Source: Cynocephalus volans
Taxonomy: Eukaryota > Chordata > Mammalia > Dermoptera > Cynocephalidae
Assembly (NCBI RefSeq): GCF_027409185.1
Contig: NC_084474.1
Coordinates: forward strand, 5,201,382-5,265,381
DNA: 64,000 nt
Direction: 5' to 3'
The notes beneath the pieces were generated by a model. It saw only the letters and a program-made list of their open reading frames with translations, did no database searches and was not told the origin of the DNA. Numbering within the stretch: the first letter of the stretch is position 1; every line of letters starts with the position of its first letter. This document shows positions 57,689 through 64,000 of this stretch, in pieces. The position numbers and the translations under genes are program-made.

Positions 57689-57820
57689 CGGCCGGGCGTG
57701 GGGCGGGGCTCGGCGGCGGCGGGGGCGATGCCGGGCGTGGGGCGGGGCTCGGTGGCGGCGGGGGCGATGCCGGGCGTGGGGCGGGGCTCGGTGGCGGCGG
57801 GGGCGATGCCGGGCGCGGCG
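57689..57820 (+). repeat. 39-bp in-frame minisatellite at the HGSNAT start
   Basis: Copies start at 57,689 (without ATG), 57,728 and 57,767, and a partial fourth starts at 57,806. The unit is ATGCCGGGCGTGGGGCGGGG followed by CTCGGTGGCGGCGGGGGCG, 39 bp or 13 codons, so each full copy adds [13 protein letters not shown] in the HGSNAT frame. The 57,728 and 57,767 copies are identical. Confidence 0.93.
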
Positions 57821-57947
57821 GCGGAGGCGGCGGCGGATGGCGTTCGGGGTGCGCGGGCCGCGGGCCGGGCGCTGGCGGCGCTGCTCCTGGGCGCGTCGGT
57901 CCTGAGCGCCGCGCTGCTGGCCCCCGGCGACGCCCCGCGGCGGCGAG
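57728..57947 (+). CDS. HGSNAT: HGSNAT coding exon 1
   Basis: 220 nt if read from the first ATG, 142 nt from 57,806 (human has 118). Ends CGGCGGCGAG before donor GTGAGC. It encodes an alanine/glycine-rich start and the hydrophobic leader [19 protein letters not shown], then a short basic stretch. The start choice is uncertain; the exon end is firm. Confidence 0.85.
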
Positions 57948-59161
57948 GTGAGCGCAGGGAGAGGCCAGGCCGGCGCCTGGAACTGGAGCGGGGCCGCGGG
58001 AGGGAAGGGAGTGCGGCGGAGGAGCGGCCCGTGCCGGCAGGCCCCCGGCCTGTCCTGAGCGTCTTCTGGCGACGTTTGTCTAGCTAGTAAGGTGCCTTTG
58101 CCCGGCAGACCTGAGCCCGCCACATAGAGCTGGGCGGGAGGGGAGGGCCCGCCCCCGCCCCCGCCCCCGGCCGCCCGTCGCTGTCCTAGTCCCCGGAGTC
58201 AGGGCCGTGTGCGGCGGTGCAGCCCCGCCCCCGAGGTGCTCGCGCAGGGCCGGCCGGAGCGCGGGGCCGCGGGCGTCCTGCGGGGACCTCGTGCGGGCAC
58301 TGCCTGGAAAGCCACGTGTCGGGCCGGCCTCCCCCAGGCCGCCCGGGGCTGGCTTTCCTCGCACGGCGAGGGTGGGGCGGCGGGGCTGGTCGGTGGCGCG
58401 TCTGCCTGCCGTGACACTGCCGCTCGGCCTCGTCCGGGGCCGCCTCACTTGCGGGGCCCTCTGGACACCATAGCACCATCGGCACGGCACGAGCTCCTCC
58501 CCAGCGGGCGGCGTGGTCGGCCAGGTGCCGGCAACCCCGTTGCGCAGAGTTCAGGGAGGACCGTCTCGCGCCTTGCCCGGCCCTTCTCTGCCGGCGGACG
58601 CTGGGACGCGGGGACTCGGCGCGTGCGTCTGAGGCTGCACCCGCGACAGGTCTGGAGAGCCCGCCGCCGGCCTTCCTCACCTGCCAGGAACTCGTGTATT
58701 TCAGTAAGAAGGTGGTTTGTGAGTGGTCACTCTGTGTGCTGAGAGAGAGCGTGCTGGCCCCTGAGCGCCGGCCCGGGCCTCCCGGGAGCTGCGTCGGGAG
58801 CGCGGCCAGCCTTCTCGGGCCGCCTGGAGCCCGCGTTGGGTTGGTCGGCTGCCTGCTAGGCTTCGTACTCATCTGATTTGAGGCCTCAACGTCTGCTTGA
58901 AAAGGAAAATGCAGTAGAATATGTGTTGAAAACTATGCCCGGCACAAAGATAACTCATGAGCAGAGGTAAAGTACCAGACATTAAATATTTGGGAATGAA
59001 ATAAAGGTCTCATGCACAAACAGCACATTTACCCCAGCACTGTAGGAAGGGCACTTTATTTGGTTTATTTTCTCACCAAGACACGTAGACAGGAAGAGAA
59101 AGAATTGTTCTTTTGCCTATAACGCCCCTGATAATTCTTAGGTTGGTTGTAGGGAAGTGGA

Positions 59162-59204
<43 letters not shown>

Positions 59205-62200
59205 TCTTTTTCGTGACCGGCACTCAGCCAGTGAGTACACCGGCCATTCCCATGTAGGATCCGAACCCGCGGCGGGAGCGTCGCGGCGCTCCCAGTGCTG
59301 CACTCTCCCGAGTGCGCCACGGGCTCGGCCCTGGATAGCTTTTTCTTGAGGCTAAGCGTCAGGTTCAATTTAGAGGTCATGTCTGAGGGCTTAGGAATTG
59401 TGTCCGTTGTAGGTGTCTATGAGTGATACACACTCGTTTTTTTTTTTTTTTTTTAAAAGATGACCGGTAAGGGGATCTTAACCCTTGACTTGGTGTTGTC
59501 AGCACCACGCTCACCAGTGAGCGAACCGGCCATCCCTATATGGGATCCAAACCCGGGGCCTTGGTGTTATCAGCACCGCACTCTCCCGCGTGAGCCACGG
59601 GCCGGCCCCACACTCGTTTTTTTAAGAAAGTACATTCAAATACTGCAAAGTACAAAGAAAGGTGTCAGAATCCCCTGGCCTTACACTCAGTGTACTTCAG
59701 CCAAGGCTGAACATTAAATCACTTTGGGAGTTTTGTTATTGTTTGGGGAAAATGTAAAAAATCATGCTGATTAGGAAGAGATTCTGATTTCATTGGTCCG
59801 GAGTGGGGCCGGAGGATTGGTATTTTTTGTTGTTTTTTTAAACTTCCCAGGTAATTTTGATGTTCAGCTGGGAGTGAGCTCCTCCGCATGCTCCCAGATA
59901 ACATAGTAACGATGACAATTAAGAGCTTTCAGAGTCTAAAATTCGTGTGGAAAATCTAAGCATAAAACAAGAACCTTACTCTACCCAACTCTAAAAGACT
60001 CATAGAAATATAAATAAAAACAGTGGTTGTTGCAAGAGTGGAGGGATGAAGTGTAGAAAAATTATAAAGGAAAAGGTCAACAGATACTCTTAAGTTTGAG
60101 AGTGGAACCATCAGAACCGAACAAGGGAAATGAAAATATTTTTAAACAATTCTGGCAGATATGACAAAGTATTTAATATCTTTGCTATGTGATGAAATTA
60201 TAGAGATATCTACTGTGACCTCAGGGGTTATGTAGAGTAGTTAAATGAATAAATATTCTAATAATTCACATATTCAAACTTGTTCATCAGTAATTCAAAA
60301 CTAAAATAGTAAGGAAGTGCTTGTTTCACTTAACGTAATTTTCTCCAAGCTCATCCACACTTCTGTGAATAGCAGAATTTCATTCTTTTTTATGGCTGAG
60401 GAGTAGTCCATTGTTTATATATACCACATTTCTGGAAGTTCATTTTTAAGGAGCTGTTTCAAAAAGCATTGTGTATTACATTAAAAAGAAATAGGAAAGA
60501 GAGAGAAATCGGAAATCAGGTTAAGTGAAAAAAGAAGAAACAATTTTTTAAAATGTTTAACTGGATGCTCCTAATTCTAAAGAAGCCCCTGTTGTCCTCT
60601 GTGTTGGATGAGATCCACATGGCCTGGATCATTATAATGTATATTTGTTAACCACTTACTTGGTTTCAGGTTCTGGACCAAGCACTATATATATTATCAA
60701 ATTTCATCTTCCTAGCAATCCTATGAAGTACACACTGTTATGACCCCCAGTTTATTGAGGAAACTGAGGCAGGATGGATTTCAGATTCACGTTGGGCTAA
60801 CTTGGAGTCCACACATTTAACCTACCATGTTTTACCCCTGGTCCCAAACACTGCTTCCATGGAAAGCTTTCCAGAAGGACAGCAAAAAAACAGAAAAAAA
60901 ATGATTGGTAAAGCTTTATTTAGCCTAGAGAAGAAAAAGCTTTAGTGGATTATTAAGAGTTATCTAAGTATACCCTTAATATCTGTTTTGTCTTCTCTGA
61001 GATAAATTTTAAAATGAGGGATTAAGGATGGCTAAGTGAAGACTGAGTTAATTATTCAGATGAGTTAGCGGGCAGCCCTGAAAGAAGCGTCTGTATTACA
61101 AACTCAGAAACTAAATTCTTACCTTTCTGGTTGTGTTATTGAATAGTTTCCCCCTTCTTTTCTTTTCCCTAGAAGCTAATTTCTTTTTCATGTAATCTCA
61201 ATATAAATGGTTCAGTTGGTTTAAATGAACCAGATTGCTTTAACTTTAGACAGTAACAGTTCACTTTGTTTTCCTACCAAAGTGGCAGACATAACTTTAG
61301 AATGTGCTTTGGCTTTATTTTTATTTTTTAAAAAATTTTCTTCATTGTACATGTTTATGGGGTATAGTTTGTTTCAATACATGTATATATTGTATAACGA
61401 TCTAATCAGAATAGTTAGTATATCTGTCACCTAAACACTTATCATTTCTTTGTGGTTATAATACTCAAGATCCTTCTTTCCGGCTCTCTTGAAATATGCA
61501 GTACAATATTATTAGCTGTTATTACCCTAGAGCACCTGCACTTGCTCTTCCTGTCTGACTGTAGCTGTGCCAGTCCACCAGCCTTCCCCAGCCCCCTTCC
61601 TCCCTCCCTTTCCCTGCCTCAGGTAACCACTATTCTGTTCTCTATGTATTTCCCTCTTTTTCTCTTTTTAATTTATTTTTCTTAATTGACCCATGATAAT
61701 TATGTACTTGTATGGAGTACAATATACTTGGATACATTCATACTGTGTGCAGTGATCATGTCAGGGTGCTTAGTATATCCATCACCTCAAACATCTGTCA
61801 CTTCTTTGCGTTAGTAACAATTCAACATCATCTCCCCTAGCTCTTGAAAGATACGTGGTACTTTGTTGTTAACTGTAGTCTCCCTACGTTGTCATAGAAC
61901 CCTAGGTTCCATTGTTCCTATTGCTGTACTGTTTTGTATTCACTGACCACCCTCTCCCTACTCTTCTCTCCTACTTGCCCTCACCCCCCACCACCTGTCC
62001 TGCTCTCTACTGCGAATGAAGTCAACATTTTTAGCTTCCACATTCACGTGATATTTCTTTTTCTGTTCCTGGCTTATTTCACTTGACATAATTTTCTCCA
62101 GGCTCATCCATGTTGCTGCAAATGGCAGAATCTCATTCTTTTTTATGAATGTGCCTCATCTTTATGTTGTCCTAAGACCATCATCTAGTAAATGGGTGAG

Positions 62201-64000
62201 CTGCACACCAAGTGAGTTCAGGAGCTGTGGGTCTTTCTGACCTTTAGACTGAAACTTACAACTCTCTCCTTACCCTCCCAGACCTGCCATGGAAACTAGA
62301 AGGAGACTCAGAACTCCAAACCCAAGTGATGGAAAGCAGCATTTCTCAACTTTATTTATTTAAATTTTATTTTATTTATTGAATTGAAATCGATTATACA
62401 TATGTTTGGGATTGAACATTGAGATATATTGATCAAATCGATATTACTAGCATATATATCGTTGCAAATCGTAATTATTCTTTATGCCCCTTGTTCAATC
62501 TCTCCCCCTCCCCCCTCTAATTGCCCTAGATTTCTTCTCTCCTTCTGAAAGAATAATGGTTACTCTGTTGATTTGCTGCCTAGATGACCTGTCCAATGCT
62601 GAGAGGTGTGATCAGGTCCCCCGATATTACCATAGAGCAGATGCTTCTTCTGTCACTCTGAAATGGGTTTTGTGGAAAGAGACATCCTCTTTTCTTTGTC
62701 TCTGCTGGTGACTCCCCTTGTGTCAATGCACTCCACTGGCTAGCGGACCATCTGCGTGGTGGTTGTGGCGTCTAGCTGCTTTCGCGGCAGCCATGGTTAT
62801 GGTGGTGGCTGTGGTGGGCCACCCACATGGAGGTGCTGTTTTTGGCATGCTCCTTGGCGCTGGCTGTGTACCTGGTTGTGGGGTGTGTCTGGTCCCCTTC
62901 TGCATGCCTCAGGTCATGGGGCGGGCCCTCTTCTCCCCTGCTGCCTGGAAGCAACTCCATCCAAAAGGCACAGCTGCGGCTTCTGCCGGCTCCTGCTCCA
63001 CGCGAAAATCAGCTCGAGCCTTAAAGCAGCCGTGGCATGAAACCCTCAGACCAGTTTTTTCCTTTCTCTCATGGTGGTTTCTCCCTCCTTCATGCACTCC
63101 ATAGGTCTCTCCTCCTCTTCCCCTGAGCTCCAGCCGCCCCAGCTTGGCTGATGTTACTTTTTTATAGCTGTAAGTTGATTTGTGGGAGAGAGTGACACTG
63201 GGGACCGTCCATTCTGCCATCTTGACTGGAACTCTCTTTCTCACCTTTAAAGGCCGTGCTAACAGCAAGTAACATAGCAGAGGAAAGTTTGGACTTTGGA
63301 ATCACATAAATTGAGTTCAAATCAGTGATTTCACTGAAAAACCCTGTGGCCATGGGCAATTATCTAATTGAATTAATTTATTCTTCTGTAAAATGGAGAA
63401 ACACCTAGCTCATGAGGTTTATTATTTAATAAATATGTCATTATTTTATGGAAACTACTGAATTCAGTGCATGTCTTGTCTCAGCACTTGGTGAATGTGT
63501 ACGGTCCTTTTCCACACTGGATGTGAATGGTGTTGACTAACTCCTGGTTTGTAGTAGAGGCATCTGTGCAAAAGAGGACCTGCATGTGTGTGAGCCTGCA
63601 TGCATGTGCATACATCTGTGTGTACACAAAGTAAGATGTGAGAGACCCTGGAGATGCTGGAGTGCAGGCATTTGAAAAGCACTTCTGTGAAGCTGCTGTT
63701 CACACAGGTGTACTTAGTCTCAAACACACCTTTCAGGTGCCCTATTTGTTTTTATTTTAAACTTTTCTTTCTAATTCTTACCAGACTTAGACAAAAAAAG
63801 GCATGTGGAGTTGAAGATGGATGAGGCTTTGCTACTCATTCATAATGAACTACTCAGGACAAACTTGACCGTCTACTGGAAATCTGAACGCTGTTATCAC
63901 GTATGTATTGTGTTCTTACTCACAATTTTGTTTGCTTTGAGACTTGTCTGATATTGTCCCTAATGCTCTCATGTCTAAAGCCTTTCACAATGTTAACTTC
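57728..64000 (+). CDS. HGSNAT: HGSNAT 5' part (exons 1-2), lysosomal heparan-sulfate acetyltransferase
   Basis: Transfers acetyl groups from cytosolic acetyl-CoA across the lysosomal membrane to terminal alpha-glucosamine of heparan sulfate; loss causes Sanfilippo syndrome C in people. Two coding exons are in the window, 57,728-57,947 and 63,785-63,900, joined in frame as RRR-DLDKKRH; the remaining exons lie beyond. Residues [20 protein letters not shown] match the human leader, and exon 2 matches [20 protein letters not shown] with few changes. Exon 2 length (116 bp) and phase equal human c.119-234. Human starts 5 residues before RALAALLL; here the first in-frame ATGs lie upstream, in the minisatellite (57,728, 57,767, 57,806). 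All have the same context, so scanning would favour 57,728 and give a longer leader. Confidence 0.93.
59168..59332 (-). mobile_element. tRNA-derived SINE (second subtype), antisense, 36-nt T tract
   Basis: T tract 59,168-59,203, then GTCTTTTTCGTGACCGGCAC to GCCACGGGCTCGGCCC. TGGATAGCTTTTT duplications flank it (59,158 and 59,333). HGSNAT intron 1. The long pure tail suggests a young insertion. Confidence 0.93.
59444..59607 (-). mobile_element. Dimeric tRNA-derived SINE, antisense
   Basis: GATGACCGGTAAGGGGATCT to GTGAGCCACGGGCCGGCCC, flanked by exact ACACTCGTTTTTTT duplications (59,430-59,443 and 59,608-59,621). HGSNAT intron 1, 110 bp from the previous SINE. Confidence 0.93.
59720..59895 (+). 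mobile_element. MER5A-like hAT MITE fragment
   Basis: AAGAGATTCTGATTTCATTG, TCCGGAGTGGGGCCGGAGGA and CCCAGGTAATTTTGATGTTC follow the MER5A pattern. 59,896-60,335 shows nothing I can name. Confidence 0.6.
60340..60440 (-). mobile_element. L1 ORF2 3' scrap, antisense
   Basis: TTTTCTCCAAGCTCATCCAC, TTTTTTATGGCTGAGGAGTA and GTCCATTGTTTATATATACC are a familiar antisense L1 phrase set. Confidence 0.7.
60640..60840 (-). mobile_element. MIR-like fragment, antisense
   Basis: CCAAGCACTATATATATTAT, TTGAGGAAACTGAGGCAGGA and GAGTCCACACATTTAACCTA keep reverse MIR/L2 order. 60,841-61,310 shows no gene or named repeat. Confidence 0.55.
61315..62155 (-). mobile_element. Two successive L1 3'UTR segments, antisense
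   Basis: The first (61,315-61,670) starts TTCATTGTACATGTTTATGG and the second (61,675-62,155) starts GACCCATGATAATTATGTAC. Each is a related L1 3'UTR with GGTGCTTAGTATATCCATCA-like and ATCATCTCCCC-like blocks. They may be two head-to-tail insertions or one 3'UTR with an internal duplication. Together with the 60.34 kb scrap they leave the HGSNAT intron 1 sequence mostly repeat-derived. Confidence 0.7.
62355..63236 (-). mobile_element. Compact L1-derived element: L1 head joined to tail, no ORFs
   Basis: 882 bp between 13-bp duplications with one mismatch (TTTCTCAACTTTA at 62,342-62,354 and TTTCTCACCTTTA at 63,237-63,249). On the minus strand it starts with an L1 5' head (CCAGTCAAGATGGCAGAATG) and about 300 bp of 5'UTR homologous to 2400-2703. 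Near 62,930 it passes into the tail module shared with 35,870-36,600 and 56,167-56,735, ending A-rich. Neither L1 ORF is present. The TSDs bound both ends, so it moved as this short unit or was deleted afterwards. Confidence 0.8.
63260..63450 (+). mobile_element. MIR-like fragment
   Basis: TTTGGAATCACATAAATTGA, TTCAAATCAGTGATTTCACT and TCTTCTGTAAAATGGAGAAA are in sense MIR order. 63,451-63,780 is unique HGSNAT intron 1 sequence leading to exon 2. Confidence 0.6.
63785..63900 (+). CDS. HGSNAT: HGSNAT coding exon 2
   Basis: 116 bp after acceptor TTCTTACCAG, before donor GTATGT. It encodes [20 protein letters not shown], then [19 protein letters not shown], the start of the lumenal N-terminal domain, with a conserved NLT glycosylation sequon. 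Differences from human include Trp to Arg after NELL, and Cys to Arg in KSECCYH. Confidence 0.96.

Larger units (their letters stand above)
57400..58870 (+). promoter_or_regulatory. HGSNAT: CpG-island promoter of HGSNAT
   Basis: A strongly CpG-rich stretch covering exon 1 and the first 0.9 kb of intron 1. Many GGGGCGGGG (Sp1-type) boxes lie in the tandem repeat and upstream of it. No TATA box seen. Several long open frames on both strands, including one of 352 codons from 56,847, are composition artefacts. Confidence 0.85.

Noticed and set aside
57689-57820. CRISPR-like array (regular repeats)
   Set aside because: The units are contiguous with no unique spacers, and the genome is mammalian. 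It is a minisatellite in a CpG island.
56847-57905. Open frame of 352 codons on the + strand
   Set aside because: It starts in non-genic sequence, runs through a SINE and the HGSNAT CpG island, and is out of frame with the conserved HGSNAT leader. Its arginine/glycine repeats come from the minisatellite read in the wrong frame.

Overview
The window is ordinary mammalian nuclear DNA: long introns, three CpG islands and a dense load of L1, MaLR LTR, MIR, hAT and tRNA-derived SINE copies. The young SINEs are tRNA-Ile-like, often two tandem tRNA units, with a GGTTCGGATCC B box and A-rich tails. From memory they look like the CYN family of colugos (Dermoptera), so the best guess is a colugo. That is inference and has not been tested by a search.

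Layout. 1-10.1 kb is intergenic and almost all repeats: an old antisense L1 split by a younger L1-derived element, then MaLR LTRs and L1 pieces. 10.1-33.3 kb is FNTA on the + strand, complete in nine coding exons that sum to 379 codons, the human length and numbering, with a CpG-island promoter and a polyA signal at 33,294. Its introns hold repeats, an RPL22 processed pseudogene (28.2-28.6 kb, minus strand) and a long inverted repeat in intron 4. 33.3-57.4 kb is intergenic: a nearly full-length but broken antisense L1 (34.06-40.96 kb), a hAT transposon remnant, another antisense L1, a CpG island with no recognisable gene (49.2-49.96 kb), and a MaLR provirus with both LTRs (53.56-56.13 kb). 57.4-64 kb is the start of HGSNAT on the + strand: exon 1 in a CpG island, a repeat-filled intron 1, and exon 2 at 63,785-63,900. 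The gene continues past the window end.

FNTA encodes the alpha subunit shared by protein farnesyltransferase and geranylgeranyltransferase I. HGSNAT encodes the lysosomal heparan-alpha-glucosaminide N-acetyltransferase. They are neighbours, not a pathway. In human and mouse, as I recall, POMK lies between them. No POMK coding sequence is visible here, although the orphan CpG island sits where a POMK promoter could be. This absence (real loss, rearrangement or assembly error) is the most notable large-scale observation.

Other points of interest are a 39-bp in-frame, ATG-bearing minisatellite that encodes the predicted HGSNAT N-terminus, an exact-period 60-bp duplication in the FNTA promoter, and short L1-derived elements that keep L1 ends but lack both ORFs. 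I found no operon-like or defence-like novel system.
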